DNA of 64,000 bases, taken from assembly GCA_037102815.1 (NCBI GenBank), contig BTPP01000003.1, positions 1,488,001 through 1,552,000 on the forward strand, in the 5' to 3' direction. The translations under genes were made by a program, and so were the position numbers. The notes under the pieces are model-generated. The model worked only from the letters and a program-made list of their open reading frames with translations. It was not told the DNA's origin and made no database searches. Below are positions 24,813 to 36,899 of this stretch, in pieces (the first letter of the stretch is position 1; each line of letters opens with the position of its first letter). This DNA is from Neurospora intermedia. Lineage: Eukaryota; Ascomycota; Sordariomycetes; Sordariales; Sordariaceae.

Positions 24813-27014
24813 ATGTCTCCTCCCACCCAAGAAGGAACATCACCGACCACGCTCTCCGTGCTCTCCCTCGACGCAACCTCTGCCTCATCCCCATCACCAA
24901 CCGGCGATAACACCCCACACGCCCTCCCAGGAACATCCTCAGCCTTCACAAGCGGCATCGGCACCGCAGGCGCAAGTGGACACGCGACACCCACACGGCG
25001 CACAGGTACAGGGTCCTACAATCTCGACATCAGCGGAGACGAAGACCCACACGTTACCGTTGACACCGTTTCCGTCCCTGCGGTCCTGAGTACCACTCCA
25101 TCTGCAACCTCGACCCTTAAAAGTAAACAACACTTTGATCTAGCGATATGTGCGGACGACGAAGCTGTTAGACACACAGACGCAACATCATATCTCAACT
25201 CGGACTCTACCGAAATCGAAATGGCTCCCATCAGTGGAGTAGGGGGCGGCCACCGACGCCGGAGAAGCAGTCTTATGAATCCCGTTGGCGCATCCAGCAG
25301 CAGCAGACACCGATCTCCGAGGCCACGATCATCAGCAGGAAAGGGGATCGATTTCGACGAGTCCAAGTTGGTTGGGGAGGATACAAGGGTACAGGAAGTT
25401 GCGGGACGCTATGACGGACCTAGCGATGACGACTTATCGGACGAGGACCTCCATATCGACGAAGAGGCCGGCTTGACAGGTGCGGACAAACGGAGGAAGA
25501 GCCGCAAGAGAAGTCGCAACACCCGGCTTGACCAGAGGATAGCGAGGGACAGGATCTCGGACGCAGAGAAGCTAGAGGCGGACAGGGCGGTGCTCAAGAA
25601 TGCTGTCATTAACGTGACACTGATTCTCCTCTGGTACTTCTTCTCATTAAGCATATCCTTGGTAGGCAAACACACACCCTTCCTGCTTGTTGTGAACAGA
25701 CAGATGCTAACTATGTCTTCTACTATCACCAGTATAACAAATGGATGTTTGACCCAAAGAAGCTCAATTTCCGATTTCCGTTATTTACCACCGCTACACA
25801 CATGCTCGTGCAGTTCTCCTTGGCATCCATTGTCTTGTTCTTCTTTCCCTCGCTACGACCAACAAATGGGCACAAGTCGGATCTGGGCCAGTCGAGGCAT
25901 GAACCGGAACGGCCTGTCATGACCAAGTGGTTCTATCTCACCAGGATCGGTCCCTGCGGATTGGCGACCGGCCTCGATATCGGGCTGGGCAATGCTTCGT
26001 TACAATTCATTACCCTCACCTTCTACAGTAAGTTGCTCTGCCGACGACCTTTTACTATCCCGTGTTACAGCAGTGTATCCGTTGCTAACCATTCTCTCAG
26101 CCATGTGTAAATCCTCCTCGCTAGCCTTTGTCCTCCTCTTCGCCTTTCTCTTCCGACTCGAATCACCGACATGGCGACTAGTAGCCATCATCGCAACCAT
26201 GACCTTCGGCGTCGTGATGATGGTCGCCGGCGAGGTCGAGTTCAAGCTCGGCGGCTTCCTCCTCGTCATCTCAGCGTCGTTCTTCTCTGGCTTCCGCTGG
26301 GGTCTGACCCAGATCCTGCTTCTCCGCAACCCGGCCACGTCCAACCCATTTTCCAGCATCTTTTTCCTCGCCCCCGTCATGTTCCTCAGCCTGATGTCCA
26401 TCGCCATTCCCATCGAAGGATTTTCGGCTTTGTTTGCCGGCTTGAAGATCATCGCCGAGGAACACGGCATGCTCATGGCGCCCTTGCTCATCGTCTTCCC
26501 CGGAACCATCGCCTTCCTGATGACCGCATCCGAGTTCGCTCTGCTGAAGCGTACCTCGGTCGTCACCCTGTCCATTGCCGGAATCTTCAAGGAGGCAGTC
26601 ACCATCTCAGCCGCGGCCATTGTGTTTGGCGACACCATGACGGTCATCAACGTCATGGGCTTGCTCGTCACTTTGGCCGCCATCGCCATGTACAACTACC
26701 TAAAGATCTCCAAGATGCGTCAGGATGCGCAGAACAACGTTCACAGGGCTCACATGGTTGGCGGTGACAGTGGCAGCGGGTCTTCGTCTTCTGCTTCTAC
26801 CAGCCGCAGTGGAAGCAGGAGTGGAAGCGGAGGCAGCAGCAGTGAGAGAGACGGAGAGGGCGAGGATGTCGAGGACGAGGGCAGGGGATTTCTTGACGGT
26901 GCTGTAGCGGAGACGCTGTTCACAGCGGATGGGGATGTGGTTAAGCGGAGCCCGGATTCGCCTGCCACGAGGGACAGGGGGCGGTCGGCGGACCAGAGGC
27001 ATAGGGCTGACTAG
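24813..27014 (+). CDS. Triose-phosphate-transporter-domain (SLC35C2-like) membrane protein
   Basis: Drug/metabolite transporter superfamily protein with a TPT domain, probably a Golgi or ER nucleotide-sugar transporter of the SLC35C2-like fungal group. Exons are 24813-25661, 25733-26027 and 26101-27014; 685 aa. The first ~260 residues are hydrophilic, Ser/Thr-rich and then acidic/basic (DDDLSDEDLHIDEEAG, then KRRKSRKRSR), a long cytosolic extension. About ten hydrophobic segments follow, from NVTLILLWYFFSLSISL to INVMGLLVTLAAIAMYNYL. Conserved TPT blocks seen are YNKWMFDP, TGLDIGLGNASLQFI and TLSIAGIFKEAVTI. The C-terminal tail is Ser/Gly-rich. Introns have GTAGGC and GTAAGT donors and GCTAAC branch sites. 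Substrate cannot be told from sequence. Confidence 0.9.
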
Positions 27015-27896
27015 TGACTTTGTTTTGTCATGTTGATCTTGGGTTTCCTTTTGTTGTTATTACGGGTCGGCATCCATCCCATTGGATTCTTGGTAAATTA
27101 TTTGAATACAAACATGAATCTGTGCATAAAAGTAACAGCCGGTTCCATCTGTCGTATCTATTAGGGCTGTCTTTCATCTTGGTCTTACCACACATATTTA
27201 AGGGATCAGGCACTTACTTGTTCGAAGAGTGATACCCACCACGTGTGTTAATCTTCAAAAGCAGAACACTGCGCTGACAAGAATGTCAGAATGCTTCAAA
27301 CTCTCAAAACAACCGTCTGTTGGATGATACCATGAAATTCACTTTGAGTCGTATTCTTGGCGGTACTCGTAAGGGACCGAAATGGTGGTCAACTCTGTTC
27401 ATCATCCCGTCCGTTCCCTATCATATACAACAACACAGTACTGTACAGTCTTCCAACTGCTGCCCTATCATCCAACCTGGGTATAAAGTCCATGCTTTTC
27501 CTTGCTACAAGCTGACACTGCCCTTTTAATAGGATATAACACAACGCAAGCCACTCCCCACCAAACACTAGTTTCTTCAAATGCTTCGTCTGAGTATCCA
27601 GAACGCCATCGCTATGCTTTTGTAAACCGCCAAAACCCAACAACTGGAATGAAACATTTCGACTTTGCCTTTCAGTCTTTCCACTTATTCTCTTCCCCCA
27701 CCCTGGCCCGGCGTGAGGACCCTCCCTCCCTGCTGGTTCCTATCATCTGCAACATACGTTTAAAAGTCCATTGGCGTTCGCCTGCAGCCTCACAATGTCG
27801 ACATCGATAAGTCGGACATAACGTCAGGTCCTTCTTCCACCTCAGGCAAATAACCCGAGTCTCAGCCAAACCCCAGGCCCTCAGTAGGGTATTCGC
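27015..27896. other. Convergent 3' region, SLC35-like / TAF3-like
   Basis: Tail-to-tail spacer of about 0.9 kb with both 3' UTRs. No coding frame with recognisable content and no repeat noticed. Confidence 0.5.
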
Positions 27897-28691
27897 TCAT
27901 TCCAGGTCCATGGGGTCGGCTATGCTCTGGTCGCCAATCGAGCTCAGCCCGGAGCTTGGCGGGCGCGAATCTTCCCTGTCGCCGTTGATACCCTCCGGCT
28001 TGTCTTCTTCTTGGAGTTGTGGTTGTGATGTCGGTCGTCGCGCGGCTTCCTTCATCTTCTCCTCCCATAGGGCAATGCTGTGGTATTTGCCGCCTTCCAC
28101 CTCGACGTTGCCGTGTTCGATGCATTTACCGAGGAGCGAGCCCGTGTAGCGAGAGTCGTCGTCGTTTTTGCTGTGTTTTAGCTTGAGAGCTATAAGAGAT
28201 AGACTGCTGTTAGCTGATCGGATCGAGTCTGAGGTGACTTATCATCTGCCGGGACCTAAAGAACACAGGCAGAAGAAGATGAACTCACCATTGAGATAAT
28301 CCGTCGCCTCGTCACTGTCAAGCGCTATCCTCTTGATCTCCTTGTTGACCGGACCTGCCGCCCACGCGACAAACGCGTCCACCCCCCGAGTGTCTTCCAC
28401 GCCGTTATACAGCTGTTCCAGTTCCGATTTCTCGGGTAACAGAGCGCCGATTTGCTGCAGGGCCATGCGCACGTCGACTATCGTTGGTACCAGCTCGCCT
28501 GTCTCGGGCTCTTCGTTGTTGTGCGCGGCGAAGGTGGCTGTGAGGCGACAGAGTGCGTCCAGGTAGCGGGCGGCCATGTCCGTTACTGAGTCGAGCACCG
28601 AGGTGCGGGCGCCGTGGTAGCCGGCTGCGCGGAGGATCTGGAGAATCGAAGGCCGGAGGAGGGCGTGGTAGAGGTATGGTGGGGGTGTCAT
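27897..28691 (-). CDS. Bromodomain-associated histone-fold protein, TAF3-like
   Basis: Two exons, 28691-28289 and 28189-27897, encode 231 aa. The N-terminal ~75 residues fit the Bromo_TP histone fold (LLRPSILQILRAAGYHGAR, then VLDSVTDMAARYLDALCRL), the dimerisation module of TAF3 and TAF8. TAF3 pairs with TAF10 in TFIID. The protein is short and lacks a C-terminal PHD finger, as in fungal TAF3 (Taf47-type), which favours TAF3 over TAF8. The rest is acidic and Pro-rich, probably disordered. The intron has a GTGAGT donor, an AGCTAAC branch and a TATAG acceptor; phase closes. The start lies about 400 bp from the left inverted repeat of the degraded element. TAF3 versus another Bromo_TP protein is an inference. 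Confidence 0.8.
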
Positions 28692-29097
28692 GTTGGCGAG
28701 AGTCGCTCGGTTTCAGCTAGGTAGGTTTGATGTCGAGGATGGCGTCGCGTTGCTCAAGAAATGTCGTTGGGAAAGGTTGTCGTCTACAAAGGTGCCAGGG
28801 CTGATTGGATATGATGGCAATCAAGAGTGTAGTAGGTGAATGGGCGCGCTGCAGATCCAGAACTGCCATACGCGCCTGGCCTCGTGCACTTGTTCTTCGT
28901 TGTCGAAACACTGTCTTTGAGGTTTCGTGTCTTTTTGCTTGTCGATGCAGTGGGAATGACAAATAGTCAGAGTCGGAGACTGATCAGGTATACCAAGAAA
29001 AATGACTTGGGCTGAACCGTGGCGATAGCAGCGCGTTGCTGGCAACAGATGGAAATTGGTTTCCTCCAACTGCTTACCTGGGGTACCCCCTCAGAAT
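28692..29097. promoter_or_regulatory. Promoter/leader of the TAF3-like gene, abutting the RIP element
   Basis: A 406-bp spacer of ordinary composition between the TAF3-like start and the left inverted repeat. It must carry the promoter of the TAF3-like gene. No other feature seen. Confidence 0.5.
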
Positions 29098-29194
29098 TTT
29101 ATGGTTGTCGGGCAGTTGAAAGACGGTTAAAATCAATCAGCGGTTACTCAAAAAGAACGGTTTCTCCGCCGTTGATAGCGCACAACGGTTTCTA
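29098..29194 (+). repeat. Left imperfect terminal inverted repeat
   Basis: Begins TTTATGGTTG. Its first 31 nt match the inverted right end at about 25 of 31 positions without gaps, and GTTACTCA recurs at the same spacing. Two AACGGTTTCT motifs (29156-29165 and 29184-29193) recur in inverted form at the right end. Confidence 0.65.
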
Positions 29195-29379
29195 CGAGAA
29201 AAACCATAAGTCTCCTCCCATACAACGGCTAGCGAAATTGACGTACAATAGTCTGGGTTGGGAGGAGGTAGGAAAGGAAGTCGCGATGCTCTTATAGAAG
29301 GAGCGCTGAACTAGGCTAGTCGGTTGGTCGGATTCCCCGGGTTTAGCGCGTACGGGCCACTACAGCGTACGAATTAAGC

Positions 29380-29460
29380 CAGGCCAATACCTAGCCCAGC
29401 CCGGCACCTAGCCTAGCCCGGCACTAGACTAGGCCAGTACTAGGCTAGACGGGCTAGCAC
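29380..29460. repeat. CTAGCC-type short repeats near the left end
   Basis: A GC-rich patch with repeated CCTAGCCCGGCAC / CTAGGC variants just inside the element before the AT-rich core begins. It may be subterminal binding repeats or remains of a satellite. Confidence 0.5.
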
Positions 29461-31092
29461 CGCACCCCGGCTGCACCCGCACCCGTACACCGATCCGGCG
29501 CACAGTTGGTACGGGGCTGCAGTCCGGGTATTGTAGTGCATTGGCCGGCGGGGGATATAGTTTGTTAGGGAGAATGATGAAGCGAGTAGTTATGATTAAA
29601 ATAATAAGTATATACGGGAAATAAATATAAACCAAGCGTACTAGCTACTTTCTATAGCGGGTATAATAGGAGCGAATATATAAGATTATAGATTGGATTG
29701 TTATAATTAGTATAATATAAATAAATTAAACTACCTATTATTAAAATATTATATATTAGTATACTATACTAGGAAGAATAATTCGTACTGTAATATAGAC
29801 TTAGCGGGACGGGACTAGACTTACTATACAATATAATGAACTTGCACTTCAATTCCAATTACCTTATTATATATAGATAATATCCTAAGATACTTACACC
29901 CAGCTTAGCTAATAGTTCGGTTTATTACGTCTACGAATATTAAAGATATTAACGATATATATTCTATTAGTAAATATAGCGGGCAAACCGATAATTACTG
30001 CCTCGCTAATATTATAGACGGGATGTAGGTCGAGGGTAGGGATAACAACCTTTTTATTAATAGTTACCTTAATTAAAATTAAGAATATACGATTCTTATT
30101 AGTACGGGCTATCTTATAAATGAAAATATAATCGATACGACCGATATTGTTATTATAGTATCGAATATAGTCACCGATATTAAAGGTATAGCGCTTAAAG
30201 GTCCTATAACTATCTATTAATCTATAATAATTAATAGAAACGTTTATATAGAAATTTAATATAGTAATATAAAATATATTAATATAGCGGTGGAAGAATA
30301 AAGGGGTAACCTATAATAAGGGTATTATAAGGTGTTGAAAGTTAATATAATACTACTTTTTTACTATAAAATGGTTCGATAGTATATATATATATTAGAA
30401 TAGGAATTCTTATATTTAATCGACCGGATGGAGGGTAAAGATTTAAAATATCGTATAGTAAATTATTTTATATTAATAATAATTGCAAATAATTAATATA
30501 AGAAATAGTATAATTTCTTCTACTAAATTCCTAAACGATATATAAGGGTAAAACAATTATTAAGCTCAATAGTATTACATCTCCATAGTATATTTGTACG
30601 TATATATACAAATAATAATTCTCGGTTCTTAAATTATATACTATTTTAGATTGTATTTTATAGGCGATTAAAGTAAATATATATATTATAATACCTAGCG
30701 GCGTTAAATCCGTCTTTACGGTATTAATACTATTAAAGCCTGTATTAGCGCTAATTCTTAAGTATTACAATTACTAAATCCGGTAGTTATACTAGGGTTT
30801 TACTACTAAAGATACTTAGAAACCGAAAATAAGCTTGTACTTTAGGCTCTTAAAGTTCTAGTATTAATAAGGTAGGTAGTAATATATTTATAACACCGTT
30901 TCTAATATAAGACTCCGCTATATTAAAGTATAACTTATATTAATACTATTAATTATTATACTAAATTGTAGTATTATATTACGTAGAGTAGAGGGTAGGT
31001 CGGAACAGAGTAAAAAAACGGTTAATATAGGATATAATACTATATATATAGATTCGGATTAATATTAGTATTTATTTATTTATAAAAGTAAC

Positions 31093-31398
31093 TTACGTAT
31101 TATAATTAATTTTACCAAGCCCGAATATTATAATACCGCCAACTTTATAATTCCTTTTATACGCTTTAATTAATAAACGGCAGAATATATTTAGTATTAT
31201 CCTAAAATAGAATAGTAACGTACTAGCGCTACCGTATACTAAGTAATACTTCCGTCGTATAGCCGTTTCTCTTAACTTTCTAACGACAAACGGTCGTAAA
31301 TAGGTTTCGAATACCCATATAATTCCTATTATATCAACTTCTATTTCTTTATCGTTTAATAGGGTTAATTCTAAACATATATTATCTTTATAATTCAA
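31093..31398 (-). pseudogene. Relic coding tract with a Walker-A-like GLGK
   Basis: A 101-codon open stretch inside the RIP element on the minus strand. Near its end, KVGGIIIFGLGK resembles the GGIxADxxGLGKT segment that opens SNF2-family ATPase domains, preceded by a GIIWVFE segment like the usual G-xx-W-M-x-E. It could be the ATPase half of a second helicase-like relic. The tract is decayed and no function should be assumed. Confidence 0.35.
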
Positions 31399-33419
31399 TA
31401 GGGCGGTAAATAGACTAAGAACCGTACGTATAATATTATTTATTTATCGAATTAAGCGCGGGTTAGTAATTAAGAAAGCGTTTAATAGGATAAAGCAAAT
31501 AGTATAAATAACGCATTCGTATTGAAGGATCCATCTCTCGACATCTCGACCGTTTGTAAATTCCGCCGTTTTCTTTAATTATCTATAGAGATTATAATAT
31601 TATTATTAATTTCTTCTTAATTACTATCGCCTTTTAATTATTACTATACGGATTTTATATATTTAATTATATATAGTATAAGTTATATATAGTTACGTAT
31701 AGGGCAGGGCAACTGCCGGTCACCTATATAACCGTTTAGGAAATTAAAAGCTAAGTATAAGTATTTATTTATAATACTTCTCCTCCGCCAATACATTTAA
31801 TAAACTAAGCAAACTATACTCTTTGTATATTTAAATATAATAAATATCCAAATATACATTTAGCCGTAGTATATTTATAATATACTTCTTCGCGCGTACT
31901 GGCAGTAATCTGCTACCGCCTACTGTATTTACAGCTACGATAGCCGCCAGCCCGGTAATATTATTATTAATTTTATCGTCGTCTAATATAAATATATTAT
32001 TATTATTGCCTCCGAACGGATTTATAGAAGCTATAAACAATCTACGCAACGAAACCTCTAACTATAGTAAATCTATTGTACGGGCACAGTTCTTAAATAT
32101 AGTCCTAGTTTAGGGATTCTTAATAATACCTTCAATTATAGCCTTATATATATATAAATATTAATTACGAACTATTCTAACCAAATTATTAATATTTAAA
32201 TAATTTAATTCTAATAAATATATATTTATTAATACTATTATACACCTTACTATATCCGTTAATACCTTAGGAAGAGTACGGACTATTTAATTATTAGAGT
32301 ATAAATTTCTTAGATCCTTATTTCTACAATATACCTTTTTCTATATATCCTATATAGTAGGTTGAAAATACTCTTATTTGAACTATACTATAAATAATAT
32401 TAGCGCTACAATAATTTATTTGGTATAGTCTATTAAATTATAGTTTTTTAAGTAGAATATTAGTAATAGTATTATTCTTTAGCTAAGGGGGAAAGGCTAT
32501 AAATAAATTAAGCGGCTATATTCGATTATTACCTTATTAATTAGAAATATATTTAATAATATTGTGTATATGTAGGCTACTATACCCTTGAACTCCGAAT
32601 GTGCCGGATTAGGCGGTTTAATTAATATTGAATTGAGAGCGGGTGTAAAATCGAATAATATTGGGCGCTCTTCGGCAATACCCTATTATTTACTATACGA
32701 TTTCTACCCTAATTTAATATTAAAATTGTTTTATATTTCGTAATACATTTACTAATATTAGTAATAGTATTAATATTACTCTGGGTTATAATATTTATTA
32801 CTAGTAATATTCTACTTATTAACAGTATAATATAGGTTAATATAATAGAAATAATAGAATTTAAGCCCTATTAGTCCAATTGTACTAACGTTCTTATTCT
32901 ATTAAGGTATATTACTGGTATAATATATTATAAAAACTAATATAAATATTAGTTTTCTGTAAATATCTATTATAATACTAGTATTAAGAGGTATAAAATA
33001 ACTTAATACTTTAATAATAGAATCGAAGTTTATTATATAGAGCCCAAGTACGATAAGGAAAATATTAGTATTACGAGTACGGTCGCTATATAGTAGTCCT
33101 ACTAGTACCTAGTATATTCTTATTACCGACTGCTAAGTATTATAATAGAGCCTAAATCTATTAATAAATATAAGAACCGGATAGCTTAATATATTAAGTC
33201 CGGGGTTATTAACTTTATCCTAATATTTTTCAAAATATTCCCTACCAAATACGTCGAATTCGAGTTGCGTACGGATTAGTAGAGTAAATATAAGGGGTAG
33301 CATCTTTATTAAATTACTAGAGTAATCCGTTATTAAAATACATTAAATAAAAAAACCCTTCTTTTTAAAAAGTTTTAACCGAATTAAATATTTAGGAAGA
33401 AAATTCTTAAATAATAAAT

Positions 33420-35050
33420 ATATACCGTTTAGATTCTTATACTTCGTATTAACCAGTAGACTTAGATTCTATAGTATATTACTATTATAGTAGTTAAATT
33501 TAACCCAACGCGCCCAGCTATTAGCAAATAACTATAGAATCCAATATTCATCTTCGAAATAAATAACCAATTTATAGTCTAGCTAATTTACTTCGCTAAT
33601 AATATACGTAAATTTCTATTAGATTTGGTCGTTATTTAAGCATTCGCTAATAATTAACGTAATCTCGCTAAGTTTATATACAAACTTAAAAGTATAGTTT
33701 CTTCCAATAATTCGAATACAGCCAATATAAAGGTAAAAATTATCCTTATATTCCGGAAGACTATATAGATATTCTACTTTTTAATTATTAAGGTATCGGT
33801 AGTAGATAAAGTCCGATAGAAAAATAGCCTTGCCGGTATCTTCTAACCCCCTAATAAAATACGTATATTCCCTAGAAGTTGTACAAATAGAACCTAACTA
33901 ATACGAAGAATAAAATAACTCCGAAGGGTTATCTATAAAATAGGCTATACCTTAATATATATCTTTTAATAAATTAGAATTAAAGAAGGCTTAAAATACA
34001 ATTTTAGGATTTATAAAGTAAAGTAGCGCTAGTATAGTTTGTAGGTCCGAATTTATAAGGCTAGCGTTTACCGGTACGGGTTCCAATTCGTCCTTAGAAT
34101 CGGACTCTACTATTATTTAGTATTTAGCCTTACGCCGACGAACCTCCTCCTCCTCCTTCTTCTTTCGAATAGCCGATTTTATTTTTATTTTATTAATTAG
34201 ATAAAGGATTTTAGTAATACGTATATCCAATAATAGAAACCGTTGCGCGATTTATCCTTTGAGAGTCGATATTTATTTAGGTAAGGATTTAATTGTAAGA
34301 ATAAATCTATTATTATATCTATAGAATATTTATAGTATTTCGAACTATATAATATACTCCTAGTATAATATACGTATAATATAGGCTATTAAACCGAAAA
34401 GTAGTTGAAAGTTTAATAAATCCAAATATTAATTGCTATAGTAATATAAGAGGATCGAATTATCCCTAATCCGACCGGTTAAAATATTAGGACTAGAAAC
34501 TTTTATAAGTTCGTCGACTCTTTATTACTATTTATTAACAAATATATTATTAAATAGTATAATATTTAGCTCGTAGAAAAAATCGCGTTCGGTATATTCT
34601 AAGTCTAATTATAATTGCTCTTCGTTAAAACTAGTAGGGAGCAAATTAGAGTCCAATATTTCGAGTTCGGCAAGCCCGCCCTTAAGTAATACGGCTTAAT
34701 CAATAACGCTTAGTTTTTATATTATTATTTTATTAAATATAAGAATAGATAAATACTATTTACTATTATCCTAATTATTATTATTATTCTAATTATCCTC
34801 CTTTAAAGTATTACTAGGCGGTTAGGGCGGATTAAATATAATTGCATTATTATTATCGATATTAAAAAGAGGTACGTATTCTTCGGTAATACTATTATTT
34901 AATAATTAAATAGAGGGGTTGAATTCTTATTATTTTTATATAGTTAGTTACCGGGGAGCTAGAGGAATACGGGTACAATTAGGCTTAAACGATTATTCCC
35001 GCAGAGTTTCAAGCGGTACTAAGGCCGGATCTCCTTTAAATTTAGGCAAT
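33420..35050 (-). pseudogene. Relic of an SNF2-family helicase (C-terminal helicase part)
   Basis: A long minus-strand tract with coding character and many breaks. At about 33540-33500 it reads AGRVGLNLTT, close to the AGGxGLNLT motif V of SNF2 helicases. About 100 codons upstream, near 33830, lies GKAIFLSDF, like the KVLIFSxF start of the helicase C domain. Downstream, RSIRI then TVYIY resembles motif VI (R-x-x-R-I-G-Q then V-x-V-Y). A Glu/Arg/Lys cluster (IRKKKEEEEVRRRK) near 34150 precedes it. The order and spacing of the three motifs support the call. Which element it belonged to is unknown. Confidence 0.55.
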
Positions 35051-35917
35051 TTTAATATTATAATTAACTAAAATTATTATTAGTATTAATTATATTTACG
35101 ATAGATAATAAAAGCTAGGTAGAAGGGAGTATTAAAAATACCGTATAATAATCTACAGCCATTTACTATTACCCTACTAATAAATATATTACGTCTAATT
35201 AAACGCGTAATAATACTTTAAACTTTAATTATTATTTCAAGTACTAAATAGCCGGTATAGTAATATATACTAATAGAAAGATTAAACGGAGCCGTCGACG
35301 ATTGTACCGGGCCGGATTCTACTATTATTAATAGCCGTACCGGGCTGCCCTACCTAAAAAAGGCAAGGCAGTATATTTATTCTCTAATACTTTACGTATA
35401 TAGGTAGTAAAATTATAATAGTATAAAATCTAAGTCTATAACCTATATATTCTTCCCTCTTCGCCTATACAACTTTTTCTTATATTCCCTCTTTTATTTA
35501 CCTATATTATTAACCTTATTTTCTTATTGCGCTTTTTACTATTAGACTTAACAATATTACCTCTTTTCGGTCGGTCTTCTAAATTATTTACTAAAATAAT
35601 CTATTAATTACTATACTATAATAAATAAAGCTAATAACCCTAGTACCAGTTCCCCGGCTATAACCTAAACCCCGCCTCCTACTACTATTATAGCCGTACC
35701 CTAATATTCCCCTATCGGTACTAGCTAGCCGCAGCAAGCGGCTTTGACCCCGGGCAATATAGCCCAATATAGAGCTATATTTAACAGCGTTCCTCCGGGT
35801 ATTCCTACCGGTTACCCTCCTCCCGCTCCGCTGGGTATACCCGGATTCCAACCGTTATAGTTTTATATACCTATCCCGGTCGGACAGAATTAATTTAACT
35901 ATAGTAATAATATAGGT

Positions 35918-35957
35918 TTTTTATTTTTTTTATTTTTTTTTTTTTTTCTTTTTTTAA
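35918..35957. repeat. T-rich homopolymer tract inside the RIP element
   Basis: About 40 nt of nearly pure T on the plus strand, interrupted by single A or C. It could be a simple repeat or the remains of a poly(A) tail on the minus strand. Confidence 0.8.
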
Positions 35958-36899
35958 TATTTGAGCCGTAGGTAATTTACGAATTATAGACTATTTATAT
36001 ACTTATAACTATATTTATAGTTTAATACTAGTTAATATTGCCCGGGCCCGCCGATTTTAAGTCGCCTATTTAATAACTCTTCTTAATTATTATACTCGCT
36101 TCACTTTATTTCGGCGGCGGCTCACTAATAGTCTCAATTATAATATAACCCGGGCGTTAGTAGCCCTATAGGTCGGCCCCCGTTGTACGCTATATCTTAT
36201 TATTATTATTATAATAAATAAACGCCGGCTATAATATTATAACTAGTTCCGGGCGTAAATCTTCGTATAGTCCCTACTCTCGATAGTAGTATAATATTAT
36301 ATATTTCTAGTAATTCTATAATAGACTATTAGTAATTTCCCCGCCTTTATTAAATCCCTACCGCTAAGTAATTAAATTAACTTTAATATAATAATCTTCC
36401 TATAGACTATTATAATTAGTAGTATACTTCAAGCTAATATTTCTAGCCGGCGCCTCCCAATCCCTATCTTCCCGGTAGTTTTCTTTAGGCTCGGTAATAA
36501 AATTTAGTAGTACCTAGATCGATATTTCAAATTTCTTCCGAAATATCGTTTCAATCTCAGCCCCCAGTATAGGTATTAACCGTACTAATACTTCGAATAA
36601 CACTTATATATTTACAATAATAACTTCCAGTAATTTTAGTAAGTCCCGTTAGTTCCTAATATTAGTATAGACAATTTAAACCGGAGGCCCAAACATCTTC
36701 TAATATACGCTACAACGAACTATTTATAAATCCTAATATTAAAGATAATAATAATAACCCGTTCAATACTAGTATTGAATCGGCTAATATATAAATAGTA
36801 ATACGCAAAACTATTAATTCTTTATTAAATCTATTAATTACCCTTACGCCTCCTATTACCGCTATACCTCCGATATTTATATCTATACCCCCCTTAATT

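Noticed and set aside
35918-35957. T-rich run as proof of a LINE insertion
   Set aside because: No reverse-transcriptase motif recognised beside it; a simple repeat is enough.
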